Of a stretch of DNA of 64,000 nucleotides, positions 1-11,200 are shown in pieces. The translations under genes were made by a program, and so were the position numbers. The stretch is from assembly GCA_008692225.1 (NCBI GenBank), contig VICG01000005.1, positions 1,707,001 through 1,771,000 on the forward strand, given 5' to 3'. This DNA comes from Monilinia fructicola. Taxonomy: Eukaryota > Ascomycota > Leotiomycetes > Helotiales > Sclerotiniaceae. The notes beneath the pieces are model-generated. The model did not search any database and was not told the DNA's origin. It was given only the letters and a program-made list of their open reading frames with translations. Numbering within the stretch: the stretch's first letter is position 1; every line of letters starts with the position of its first letter.

Positions 1-339
1 ATTCCAACTCCCGAGGCTGAGATAGATGGAAACACATGACTAAAGAGTCAAAGATGAGAATCATGAATCACAAAAGATAAATGGGACTTTTGGACGTAGT
101 CAATCTAATCGGTTCACTTCAAGCCATACATATCCATGCCCCCAGGTGGACATAGAAAGACGAACAAAACGAGTAGTGAGGTTATTCTCATGATGTAGGA
201 TTGCACTTCCGTTCCCCAATGGTATATCAAACAAAGCCCCCCCAATTCATACATAAATACATTCACTCCCTTCGTCCAAGTCTTCTGAGCATTCGAGCCA
301 CCGGTTTCCTGGAAAGTATTATTCCGCACTCTCTCCCAA

Positions 340-1039
340 TTATCTATTATTTCTGCTCACGCCTCTGAATAACATCGACCCCACAACTCCAGCAGCAATA
401 GCAACCCCGCTAAGTATGGCAACACCTATTAAGCCTTCCTTGGCAACCTTGTCATCGATCAACATCTTAAGACTGCTCGCTTGTAAATTCTCCGGCTCTT
501 TCTCCATTAACAAGTCATTATATCGTCGTGCTTCCGAGTAGTTTCCTAGTTTGTAGTTGCCGAGGGCGAGGTAGTAGAGACATTCCCTTCTTCGTTCGGG
601 GGAGATGCGGAATATGTCTGAGAGAAGGCGCACTCCTTCTTGTTGTTCGTTTCGAGAATTTGACTTGATCAAACCCTACTTTGGTCAGCGGCCGTTCATA
701 AAGACTTGTGACGGCGCAGAGTAGACAAACCCATGCGTAGTTGAACTGTGTCTGTATGCCAACGTGTTGGCCCTCTTTCTCATATTGTGCTCTTAAAACT
801 TGGAGTTCTGCAGGTTTCAGCGGGCTGAGATCTTATTAGTCTCGAATTTCATGCTTTCTCCAGAGTTGCCCTCAAGTAAAACCAACCTTTCGGCATCCGC
901 TGCATCTAATAGAACCAGTCTCGTTAGCATGGCTGATTCGAGGCGAAAGGTATATAGGAATATGGTGAAAAGGGTATGAAGCTTAGTATCCAATGTTTCG
1001 GTAGCCATATTTGTACTTACATGGAAGTCCACCACTCAT
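340..1039 (-). CDS. FIS1: Mitochondrial fission 1 protein (Fis1)
   Basis: Tail-anchored outer mitochondrial/peroxisomal membrane adaptor of the Dnm1 fission machinery. I see four exons: 1021-1039, 887-905, 731-824 and 340-675. The introns are 55-115 bp with GT..AG ends; the first has a CTAAC branch site. The spliced product is 155 aa, the usual Fis1 length. It starts MSGGLPYAADAE and contains the family blocks [28 protein letters not shown] and a TPR-like helical bundle. A C-terminal hydrophobic span (about residues 128-148) is followed by a short basic tail (FRGVSRNNR), as in tail-anchored Fis1. Exons 1 and 2 are only 19 nt each and are easily missed; the start was fixed by joining them to the conserved [16 protein letters not shown] region. 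The reading frame is intact. It diverges head-to-head from SPC24, with 323 bp between the start codons. Confidence 0.95.
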
Positions 1040-1362
1040 CTTCGTAAATTTCCTCTCGAGCTTAGTATTCTTAGAAAAAATAACGAGGAAGTTACGATAT
1101 GAAGCTGTTTCGCTGGAAGTGGTTGAAAGTTCTATAAGGTTTTGCTTGATATTGGTAGCTGTGGCGTCATGTGTGGCGCGGCCGCCTGGGATTTTTAGCC
1201 TGCCCGCCTTTTTTGGTTGCCGTTCCAAGAAGTGGGCCCGTTAGGTTTGTTTACTTGGAAGCTTAATACCACTGCTTTTTCACTTCACTACGACAATCAC
1301 ACACACATAACAAATAAATTCACATTTGCTACTCAAAAGATCCATATACAAGATGCTTCTCG

Positions 1363-2004
1363 ATGAAAGACCCCGCGACTCTTATTCGTCATACGATTGG
1401 CAATTTCAACATCGTTCCCGACAAATCCGCCGTTGCGCGCATCAATGAGTCTCTCTCAACGCTGCAACAAGCTCGAGACCTCCGAGTAAGAGAAGCAGAG
1501 AGTGCATTGAAAAGTAGGCAATTAATCCTAAAACTATAACCAAGGGCGCATAGTAAACAGCATTCAGAGCTATCGAGAAACCTGAATACCCTCAATAACA
1601 ATCATCTTGAGACCCTCTCAGCCCACTCCCCAACCGCACACGCCTCTGAAATAGCAACTCTCGATACGCAAAAATTCCGCATTGCCAAATCGGCAAGTGA
1701 TTTAGAAATAGAATCTGAGCGTCTCTCGTCGCAACTTGCGGATCTTCAGGCCCGATTGCAAGAATTGGAACAACAGGGGATGGAAGGAGGAGAGAATGTC
1801 AAGAGAGGACAGGTGGATGATGAGATCAGTCTCAAGCTGAAAGTCTACAGAGGGCTGGGGATTGATATTGAGAGGGATAGAGAGACTGGTGAATACTCTA
1901 AAGCTATCATTCGAAATGGGAAGAAAGGGGATGTGCATGTTGTAAACATGGATAACAAGTTCTCAAAGTTTTTCTACGCGAATTACTTTTGGCAGACTTT
2001 GTAG
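1363..2004 (+). CDS. SPC24: Kinetochore protein Spc24 (Ndc80 complex)
   Basis: Subunit of the Ndc80 complex that links kinetochores to microtubules. Two exons, 1363-1513 and 1568-2004, joined by a 54 bp intron, give 195 aa, the family's normal size. The N-terminal half is coiled coil ([39 protein letters not shown]). The C-terminal RWD-like globular domain is recognisable ([34 protein letters not shown]). Oddity: the first ATG of the region is at 1353, in another frame (MLLDE...). From memory, family members start [18 protein letters not shown], so the AAA at 1366-1368 may carry one extra A. If so the true start is 1353, with a frame break at about 1367. As given, translation from 1363 ([10 protein letters not shown]) is open. 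Function is clear; only the first few residues are in doubt. Confidence 0.9.
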
Positions 2005-2504
2005 TTGTTCGAATGATTTGGTTAATGATTTAGGGACAGTTTGGGAGTTATTCTGGCGTTATCATGGCTACTCTAGGACTCGTGGTTAATGCGTTTACTT
2101 GCAGATGAGTTTTGGTCGATATCACGGTTAGCAGACGGGGAGCACTATATGAAAGTTATGAGCAAAAAATTTCAATATATAAACATCATCACGTTTATAT
2201 GATATCCAAGTCAAAAACCTTCCTGCTTATGTCCAACGCCATGAAAATTCCCTCCCTCCTGCTTTCCAATAGTCCGGCCGGCATTTTAGATCCTAAAGGG
2301 CCAATATTTAAGAAGCTCTTGAAGTATGACAGGCTTAATCTTCCAAATCGATCCGATATATTAAGAATACCCGAAATTCCGCATTTATGGATTGCGGCTC
2401 GTACTGTTAAAGATCCTGAATCATCAGAATTAAGGAAGCCAAGACACATTTCGTGCATCGTTTCTCATCATGAATAATAATGCGCCAACCAACCCAGCGA
2501 TGCC
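2005..2504. other. Convergent intergenic region, no supported gene
   Basis: 500 bp between the stops of SPC24 (+) and the Ser-rich membrane protein (-). Open frames on both strands (2112-2477 +, 2195-2458 -) overlap each other antisense, have no recognisable motif and no splice-consistent extension. I see nothing else here. Confidence 0.5.
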
Positions 2505-3239
2505 TCATCTCTGCTTTATATTCACAACAGAGCTAGCCTTCGAGCTGGGAGGTGATCCAGACGCAGACCCAGAAGATGTTTTCTTTTTGGTTTTCGGACT
2601 TGTAGTCATTGTTGGAAAATAACCCTCGCCTCCTAATCCTAACCCTATCGAAGGCGGTGTCCTAGCCTTCGACGTGTTCATCATCGCCTCCGGACTACGA
2701 CTTTTAGACTCATCCGAAGGCAGACTATTAGATGTTAAAGATCTCTGATGATATCTTCTCCCATGGTTCGCGGGTAATTCTAGTCTAGAATTCATGTTCG
2801 TCCATAAAGCATCGTCGTCAGAACCGCTGTCATCGAAACGCCATCCACCAACGCCCTCATAGTCTCTGGCAAATCCAACGCTTTGACCCAGTCCAAGCAT
2901 CGATTCAGAACCCTTCAAAATTCGAATAGGTACTGGTGTAATTGAACCAGTAGCTGATTGACTGCTGCTAGCACTGCTTCTTCTTTTCTTACGTCGAACA
3001 GGAGAAGTTGGAGGATTATAATTTGCTCCTTTAGATTGTACGACTTTGATTTCGGCTCTGGGCCCACAGAGATAGTATGGAATCACGGCAAGGGCGAGTT
3101 CAATGTACACGATAATGACTCGAAAGCAGAGGACGCAGAAAGCGAAAGTTGTGGTGATGGATGCGAATATTGCGATAGGAACCGTGAAGAAGAAGAGAAA
3201 GGGTAAAATCACGGCATAAAAAGGGCTGAACAGCTTCAT
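2505..3239 (-). CDS. Ser-rich protein with N-terminal hydrophobic hairpin, unknown function
   Basis: Not recognised. The 244-aa product begins with two adjoining hydrophobic stretches, about residues 2-26 (LFSPFYAVILPFLFFFTVPI) and 28-52 (TTTFAFCVLCFRVIIVYIEL), which could form a membrane hairpin. A basic patch (PVRRKKRRSS) and a long low-complexity tail rich in Ser, Pro, Gly and Asp follow, ending with SSKASSVVNIKQR. The start at 3239 puts Met directly before the first hydrophobic segment; an in-frame ATG at 3287 would add 16 residues (MTFSCWYVFVHQSSQ) and cannot be excluded. The long open frame with strong amino-acid bias fits a real gene of the kind often annotated as an integral or lipid-droplet-associated membrane protein, but I assign no function. 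Confidence 0.7.
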   Translation of the reverse strand: MKLFSPFYAVILPFLFFFTVPIAIFASITTTFAFCVLCFRVIIVYIELALAVIPYYLCGPRAEIKVVQSKGANYNPPTSPVRRKKRRSSASSSQSATGSITPVPIRILKGSESMLGLGQSVGFARDYEGVGGWRFDDSGSDDDALWTNMNSRLELPANHGRRYHQRSLTSNSLPSDESKSRSPEAMMNTSKARTPPSIGLGLGGEGYFPTMTTSPKTKKKTSSGSASGSPPSSKASSVVNIKQR

Positions 3240-3568
3240 GATTTGTGAAGACTGATGAACAAAAACATACCAGCAAGAAAAGGTCATATAAATTTTTAAA
3301 TAAAAATCTGATGGGGCCTTTGTTTGATACTAACATGATTTGATTTGCATGTGAAATTTGTGGGGTGATCGCTTGTGGAGTCAGTCTGCCTGCCGGGCAA
3401 TGCGGCCGCTCAAAGCTATGTCCACTTGGTGACGTCTGAAATTGTTGATCTGTAGTTTGTTTTGACCTCACCTCTAGCTCGTCAAGTCGTTCAACAACAT
3501 CATAAGAGAAACGAGAGACTGTACAACGGCTTTCAGTCACGTCAGCTCTATCTAGTTACTCAGATAGA

Positions 3569-4724
3569 ATGTCTGAAAATGTTGAGTTTCCTTGGCACAT
3601 CGGTGTGTACGATGCCCATTGTCATCCAACCGATACCATGGATTCTATTGAAGCTATACCCTCGATGAAAGCAAGAGTTCTGACTATCATGGCCACTAGG
3701 GCACAAGATCAAAAGCTTGTTGCCCAAGTTGCAGATGCCTACGGTGCGAAAAGGCTAGAAGCCAGAGATGATTCTGACACGGAAGGCATAATCCCATGTT
3801 TTGGCTGGCATCCTTGGTTCTCGCATCAAATCTTCGATGATACCAAAGACTCGACTGATTCCTCACTTTTCAACACGGAAGAGTTTAAAATCAACCATTA
3901 TAAAAGTGTTCTGACGCCGAAGCCAGACGACAAACAGTTTCTTGAATCATTACCCCCCCCTCGACCTCTGGGACAATTTCTCCGTGAAACAAAAGAATAT
4001 CTCGTAAAGTATCCGTTGGCATTAGTGGGGGAAATAGGACTGGATAAGCAATTTCGATTGCCTAGAGAATGGTCTGAAGATGCTGAAGAGTCTCGAGATA
4101 CGGGCCTCACACCTGGTGGAAGAGAAGGTCGACGTCTTACGCCATACCGAGTCCAGATGGACCATCAAAAGGTGATTCTCAAGGCACAGTTAAAACTTGC
4201 AGGTGAAATGCAGCGATCTGTATCTGTTCATGGTGTGCAAGCGCACGGTGTCTTGTTTGATACTTTGCAAGAGACTTGGAAGGGTCATGAGCGGCAAATC
4301 CTCAGCAAACGAGAGAAAAAGAAGACTGCCGGGGTACCGCCCGCTTTAGATAATACAGATTACGATGAAGATTTAAATGCTGAAGCGGTGAAACCCTTTC
4401 CACCGCGTATCTGTCTCCATTCATATTCAGGACCTCCAGACACTCTCAAACAATATTTTCATCCTTCAGTCCCAGCTGAAATATTCTTTTCGTTCTCAGC
4501 AGCCATTAATATGTCTTCCCCAGCTAGTGCTAAAGCAATTGAAGTAATCAAAGCTGTGCCTAATGATCGCGTCCTTGTTGAAAGTGACCTCCATGTTGCT
4601 GGTGATAAAAATGGACAACATGTTGCAGGAGATGTGTCGGAAAATTTGCGAGATCAAGGGCTGGGACCTCGAAGATGGTGTGACTAGGTTAGCAGACAAC
4701 TGGAAGAGTTTCGTGTTTGCATGA
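3569..4724 (+). CDS. TatD-family metal-dependent hydrolase (Scn1-like), frame break near 3' end
   Basis: TatD-type amidohydrolase fold, similar to fission yeast Cut9-interacting Scn1. Visible metal-site motifs: YDAHCHPTD (residues 14-22), CFGWHPWF (about 75-82), [12 protein letters not shown] (about 150-161), [15 protein letters not shown] (about 220-234), ICLHSYSG (about 286-293) and [12 protein letters not shown] (about 335-346). The continuous frame runs to 4687 but loses homology after HVAGDK. The +1 frame then reads [18 protein letters not shown] and on to a stop at 4722-4724, which matches the expected C-terminus. The switch lies at the A5 run 4607-4611 (one A too many). A 27-nt intron there is too short to be credible. 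Corrected length is about 384 aa. Function is inferred from family only: 3'-5' exonuclease or related phosphoesterase. Confidence 0.85.
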
Positions 4725-6580
4725 GATTTGCCACTCTATCAGCATATTTGACACAGTCTCTATATCTTGCAATCAAAAACAGTGTCTCTTAGTTGATGCG
4801 GAAGGGCATTTCCTGTACACTGGGCAGTCTACAGCTCAAGATGATGTTCAAGATTAACACCACCAATCAGTATTTGAAATCAGATCTGGCCTTTCTCTTA
4901 TGTTCATTTTCTTTACACCAACAGACTTGAGATCATCGAACTTAGAACGCAAAATTCATTTACGATCCTGTCCCAAGTGCCACGCGCGTTCTTTTGGAGG
5001 TAGACTTTCCAAACGCTGCTTTCGTATACATTGGTGTTTGATATAATCTCGAAATTCCAAGAATCCAAGAAGCAAGAAATAAGATTTCGCGAATTTAGCC
5101 GTCATCTTACAGTGTTTTATCGGATAATCCTACCAACGTACGTCTGAGCTATACTGTTATTAATGACATTCCAGATGATTAGAAATGCATGTGATTATGG
5201 CGGTGACGACCTCATTAACTGTCGCTAGGCCTAGCCCACTACAGATTTCTATCGAATCTTTGACATATTTTGTTCGAGAGTATCACCACCAGATAGATTT
5301 CGTAATGGCAGTGAATCTTTCGCCGAATCTGCAGAACTTACTGGGTCATTCGGAATCACTTGGATGAAAACTCTTCTAGTAATTCATTCAGATCATCCTT
5401 AAACATGTCTTAAGTATAATATTCAAACTGTCAGGAATATGCTGAGTCAGCAACAGTATTTCGGCCCCATCAGGAATTTAATAGACCACACACAGAATAC
5501 AACTAGTTAATGAGAATCCATTATACGGTCCATTTCATCAAATTCTATGGTTCCACCACGTATTATACATGCTCATGACTTCGACACAAACGCAGTAGTA
5601 TCGCTGTCTACGAATGTCAAATCATCGAGTCCTCGCCACACTATTCTTTGCCCCTATCACATTCTACCGCTCTCTAGTGTCTGTCGTAACGGGGGAAAAA
5701 GAAGTCGCTCCCACTAAAAGGGAAAACTTGTTCCTCATTTGAAGATTGACAGTGAATCAAAATTTAGCCCTCTGTCCGTTCCAATTTATATGTAGATCAA
5801 AACCGACAAGATCTACTAGTTAATTCGCCCAGTGAAACTGTCTATCCAGGGATTGCAACATGAGTTTTCGAATCATTCAATTCAGCTGCCCGATCTCGTT
5901 ATTTTCCGTCCATCAGTGGTATGTCACTCTTATATAATCATGGCTAACAGATATTGGCCCCCCTGGATTGCAAACTATAGCCCTTGCCTTTGTAGTTTAT
6001 TGCATCTGGTCTTATCTCGAAAGTTCAGTCAGAAGCTTGAAATCTTGGTGTGCTGCTTTACTTTTCAAGATTTTGAAAAAGAACCCCCCAATCGTGTTCA
6101 CGGGTATCAGCGCGTTCAACTGACTCAAATGGTATAGCACGCCAGTATATATAGTCTGGTCTTGGGTGAAAGTTCCCCGGACACCCGTGGACCTCTTGAG
6201 CTGTACAACAAGTCAACCATGGATTGGCTCTCTTTCCATATGCTTGGTTGATTTGAAGCTTTTGATTTACCCCGCTCTTGATGGATCTTGTTGCGGGGCC
6301 TTATCTCTATTCTAGCCACATGCTCCAGGCCGATAACTTTCGATCATGAACAAATCCAAGTGAATGATTAATTAGCGTGAATTTAGCTGCCTCAAGTTGT
6401 CTACTTAAGAGTTCTCCTCCGCTGATAAACATTTTTGTCAACGACAATACAACAAAAACAATCACAACAACTCCCAACTTTTGGCTTCTTGTCAACACTG
6501 CCTTTCTATTCACATTTCCATATTATTTTGACAACATAAATTCTACCAGATATTACTAAGTATTCTAATAGACAATTAAG
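4725..6580. other. Intergenic region, no supported gene
   Basis: About 1.85 kb with many stops in all frames. The open frames (for example 5832-6137 +) are short, lack motifs and do not extend by splicing. The part just before 6581 contains pyrimidine-rich and CAAC-rich stretches consistent with the promoter and leader of the downstream gene. I see nothing else. Confidence 0.5.
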
Positions 6581-8800
6581 ATGACTGAAACAAGCCGTCT
6601 TCGAACCGACTCTCCTTCAGAAAGCCTCTCTCCTGTCATCACAAAATCGACAACTTCACCCAACACCACACAGCCCTCCTCCGACGACAAGTTTTCTCAG
6701 GATCAGACACCTGTCGATTCACATATCATGGAGCAAGACCACACTGGGGTATCTGAAGAGCATGGGGGTGGTGGCTTCGATCCCAACGGGCACTATCAGC
6801 ATGGTAAGTTTTATACTGTCCCCTCTGCGATACATATATTTGTCTCTATCTACATTCATTTTATGTTTTCCTCCCTTTGCATTTATATGCCTCCATTGCG
6901 ATTTTCTCAGCTCGTAGAATTGTTAAGCAATATATACATTACACTGACCATATATACCTACATTCATCCCATGTTCGTACCAGATGAAGCACCATTTGTA
7001 GATATACCCCCTCTGTCAACTTGCTACTATACTTTCATCAAAAACAGTTTACAAGTGGAACTCAACGACACCCATTTGTTGCCAGTTGAGCTGCCCTACC
7101 TCGAACTCAGTTTCTTATTATAAACTGACAGAAGCGCAAAATATCATCACTTGTTATCTAATATCATTCTGTTTTGTTTACTGAGCGTTAGCTGAAAAGT
7201 TCCAATGTCCATAGCTGACATCTCACCAGCCTATATGAGCATTAGTGAAAGTGCAACTGGAAACTCAAAAGTTCAGAGCCAGCAATCCATTGTTTCCGAT
7301 CCCCAGGGTGCTCCTGCCGGTCAAAGCATTCGTTGCAATGGGAATCAATACCAAAACGGTGATGGAGAAGTTCGCCGTTCCAAAAGAAATTTCCAAAAAA
7401 ATGGTGATAATGGAAATGCGGCTCAGGATAACGTCATCAGTCGTGTCAGGATGGATATGGGTTATCCAGGCCCCTTCCAAGGAAATAGTGATGAGAAAAA
7501 CTTTGATACGATGGATCCTATGGAGATGGCTCACCGTGGCCATGGTAGTCTCAGCGTGTTCGATAGCACATTTGAGAATCGAAACTTCCGTGGTATTGCT
7601 GGTAAATACCAACAAGAGCAGCATGATGGCAGAAACGAGCGTCACGTTCTGGGTCGACATCAGCTGGGTATTGATAGTGGTAATGATTTCGGCATATTTG
7701 ATGTCCATCATGAAAATGAAGGTCGGATCCCCCGCCAATCCCAACGAGTTGCACTCGGAGCAGGTCTTCGGGAGCCTCGCTTCTCCGTTGCTACAACTGC
7801 TCCCACTGTCAAAGGTCGAATTGTCAAGCAAACTTCGCGACGGGGCGATCCACAGTTTATCGATGCTGGCACCAACGAAGATGCGGAATTTGAAAGCTCT
7901 GACATCCAGTATAGTAGCATGGATGACGAAGAACACGATGATTATGCTGAATATCCTCAAGCTGTAAGCCCCGAATATGATACATCTATGGTCGAGGTTG
8001 AGGAATATGATGAGGACCAAACGGAGCGTATTTTTGTTCCCGAGCCCTCTTTCCGCCGCCCAAACCGTGTTGAGAAGAACCGTTCTGGGGTTTCACAGCC
8101 GACAGGTGCACGACCAATTCCAAACATTACATTACCCAAGGGAGCTGATCGATCTCATCCAGCTGCAGCCCGTCGTAACAAAAACTCAGACAATTCTCGC
8201 ATCCATTTCGATACCTCAAGTCAAAATTTGGCTCCATCCAGATACTCCGGAGCTGTTATGCCTTGGGGTGTCAATCAGCAACCTGTGTTGGTCGACCAAG
8301 AAACAGTCTCTGACGCACACCTGAAGAAGAGAGGCTTGACTCGTCCTCCTCCAGGTAAAAAGGTTGTCAAGAGGAGTTATGGTGCCAATGATCCGGAAAA
8401 CGTTGCAATTGTCAACATGAAAGAGAATGATAAATTGAGTTTCGCTGAGATCGCCGAGGCGCTCAATTTGAGGCGAGTAGAGTGTGGAAGAGCCCCAAGT
8501 CTTACCGTTTGTGGTGTTAACGGTCGTTACAATCGTACTGCGCCTATTCTCTTTGCCGCACGTGGTATGAACTTCGTCCCCTTGAGTGACCGCAAGAAAG
8601 CTAGTGGTGCCAAGGCACATGGCTCGTCGACTAGCAGAGCTGGTTGGACTGTCGAAGCTGAAAACAGATTGGTTGAGATAGTCAAGCAGGTTGAAGCAGT
8701 GAAGTGGACACAGGTTTCAAAACTTTTGAATGCAGATCTGTACAATGGACAGGTTATACATGATGCTGCACATTGTGCTAAACGTTATGCGGCACTCTAA
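6581..8800 (+). CDS. Myb/SANT-like DNA-binding protein, putative nuclear factor
   Basis: Two exons, 6581-6803 and 7230-8800, with a 426 bp intron (GTAAGT..CACCAG) give about 597 aa. The intron is long for this locus; retention would add an open extension ending at 7123. The first 380 residues are low complexity: Ser/Thr/Pro-rich N-terminus, Asn/Gln-rich stretches and an acidic segment (DDEEHDDYAEYP). The C-terminal 200 residues hold two helical blocks: VAIVNMKENDKLSFAEIAEA with GVNGRYNR, then a SANT/Myb-like repeat with spaced Trp (AGWTVEAENRLVEIVKQ, WTQVSKLL) ending HCAKRYAAL at the very C-terminus. Layout fits a fungal Myb-like regulator; the target is unknown. The frame is intact. Confidence 0.8.
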
Positions 8801-11200
8801 GTCTTTTATTGAAAAGCAGTCTGATACGAAAATCCTCCGTTGGCAGTGGCTTCGCCTGAAACATATTCGCGGTGGACCTGATTGCTGTGTTCTATTCCAC
8901 ATATTACCCAATGCGAAAGCATTCCCATCAACTTCCCGTTCCGAATTTTCAATCCATGATCAACACATCAACTTTTATCTTTGGCCTGGCTTTCTATTTA
9001 CCCATCAATATTTCTTTTCCCTTCACGAATACTAAAAGTTGCGCAGTACGATTTCATTTCGACGGCGATAGCCTCAGGAGGCCCCTATGCACAGCAAAAG
9101 TTATACAAAGACGGAGTACCTACCCCCACTGGGATAGGAAATGTTGGAGGAGAAATCTTTAATAACGGTTATGCATGGAAGGTTAAAATGTATTTGGGCC
9201 CCCTGTTTTGCACGATGGATTTAAAAATGGGCTTGCTTCATTTTTGGCTATTTCTTTCTTTTCAAGTCCAACACTGGTGATTGATACCTATTGTCTTCTT
9301 TTTCTTCTCAGATTAGGATGGATGATATGCCTGAATCTGCTTTCTAAACACGATCAATGAATAAAACAAAATTAAATAAAGTGTGTACTGCAGTCTGTTG
9401 ATAGCAAATATGTGAATGTTGGTGTGATTTTAGATGCAGTAATTGTTGCTTAGTTTTTTCCCATTTCTCAAGTATTCGATTATAAAGAATATGATCTGTC
9501 GATGACGATAACTGTTGAGCTTGTGTATATTCGCTGTCAATTTGCTCTACTGGCCATCAAGTATCGAAATTTATCACTGGCGTTCATGATCTCTGCCGAA
9601 ATCAATGATATAACCACTATACAAGCTTAACAGGTAAAACTGAGATGATATGTATTTGCGAGGTTCTAGATGTCTGAAACTACACTGGTATCTGCTTAAC
9701 GGCGTACTAATACTATCTTTGATTAGACCTTTACTCAGCTATCGCTTAATTCCCTAGTCGATGTTTGAGAAATCTTTCATCTTAGGCATATTATCTGTAC
9801 GTCCTTTATCTCAATATTATTTCATAAAATCAAGATACAGAGATTTCAAGCGATTGCAAGATTCTGATACGTCAAGCTTCGAGCTAATTTCCTTTGAAGT
9901 ACCATTGTATCTTCTAACGCATGGATATGTAGAATTGCCGAACATGTTTAATTTACCTCTTCATTTGGATTCGTTTGTAGAAGTCTTCTAACCAAGGTGC
10001 ACATAGAGTCAAGGATTCCGAGTCAAACCTCTAGATGATGGAAAGAGCAGTTGAGATGATGGTTTCGGGCTGTAGGCAATCTGACTCGAGATACGATTTC
10101 TCACAATTCTTAAGTGACCATCTACAGATCGCTATAAAATCAAATGCCCAGTGATGAAACCCACCCCCCAAAAGCTTTGATTGGGGAATTGAAGAACAGA
10201 CCGAAGAATGACTGAGACACTATTGTGAATAGAGAACTTATCATGATGGTCTTGTCGAAGAGCTTACTCTACATAAGTTGGGACTATGGATATCGATGTA
10301 ACACGTTGAATGATGGTAATTAGAATTAACTTTCATCACACATTCCTAGTAAATTCGAATAGAACTTTTCAAGGTCACAATGAAGCAATTCATGTCATTG
10401 AACTTACTGCATCTTTGAGTGTTCAATCCTATTTGGAAAAGCTTCTATTAGCGAAAAGGCAAACCAAGAGCAATTAATCTTACCACTTCCATGACAGTTT
10501 TGAATTGACATGAACGATTTCATTGAGAGAGATCTTAATATCAACATCACATTACCTTCTCAAAAGAAGTATACTCTTGCAATATTACAATAGACATCAT
10601 GCCAACACTTCAAATGCCACCTAGGTATGTTGAACATTTTCAATGTTGAATAGCATCCTCAGAAATATTAGCCAAAAGAGGGGGCGGGGCTCACCGGGAC
10701 CGTGTTAGCGAAGATGACTCATCATATCACGCTTTGTCCCGTCAATAAGTGACGACATGACTCCACCTCGCGTGAAAATCAATTTACGCGTCTCATAATC
10801 TTACATACCAATCACGAAACCCTTTGCAATCTTTTGAGCGTTTCCGTTTTGAATTGTACAGCTTCTGGTTTCCTTGTTTTTCCACAATTAAACTTATTAA
10901 ATTCTAAATTTTGACTACTAGAAAATCGTGTCGTGACTTTAGGTGGCAATTGATCAAACGTTAGTGAATAGCTTCATCAGCACGACTCTTAAATTTTCCA
11001 GAGAGAGTATATGAGCTGAATTGAGTCTATACCGACCTTTCTGCTCCCACCTGGAGCCTTATACGAACCGCAAAGCGGAACATCTGTTAGTTCTTCATTA
11101 CTGAATATTGGAAAAGCCTTCTCTGCAGCTTGATATCTCTCAACAATCTCCAATTGCATACCTGAGCGGGTATAATAACCAAACTCTCGCGCGATCTACC
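8801..11200. other. Long intergenic region, no supported gene
   Basis: 2.4 kb. Open frames (8872-9162 +, 8981-9280 +, 9761-9991 +) are short and motif-free. The interval 10690-10760 contains GGGGCGGGGC followed by GC-richer sequence, a possible promoter-proximal element of the SNF2 gene, whose ATG at 11201 has a good context (CTACCATGA). Otherwise nothing recognised. Confidence 0.45.

Noticed and set aside
4597..4623. 27-nt GT..AG segment that would restore the TatD frame as an intron
   Set aside because: Too short for spliceosomal removal; an extra A in the A5 run explains the shift more simply.
7265..8020. 251-aa antisense frame across the Myb-like gene
   Set aside because: Shadow of the sense coding region; no motif and no splice logic.
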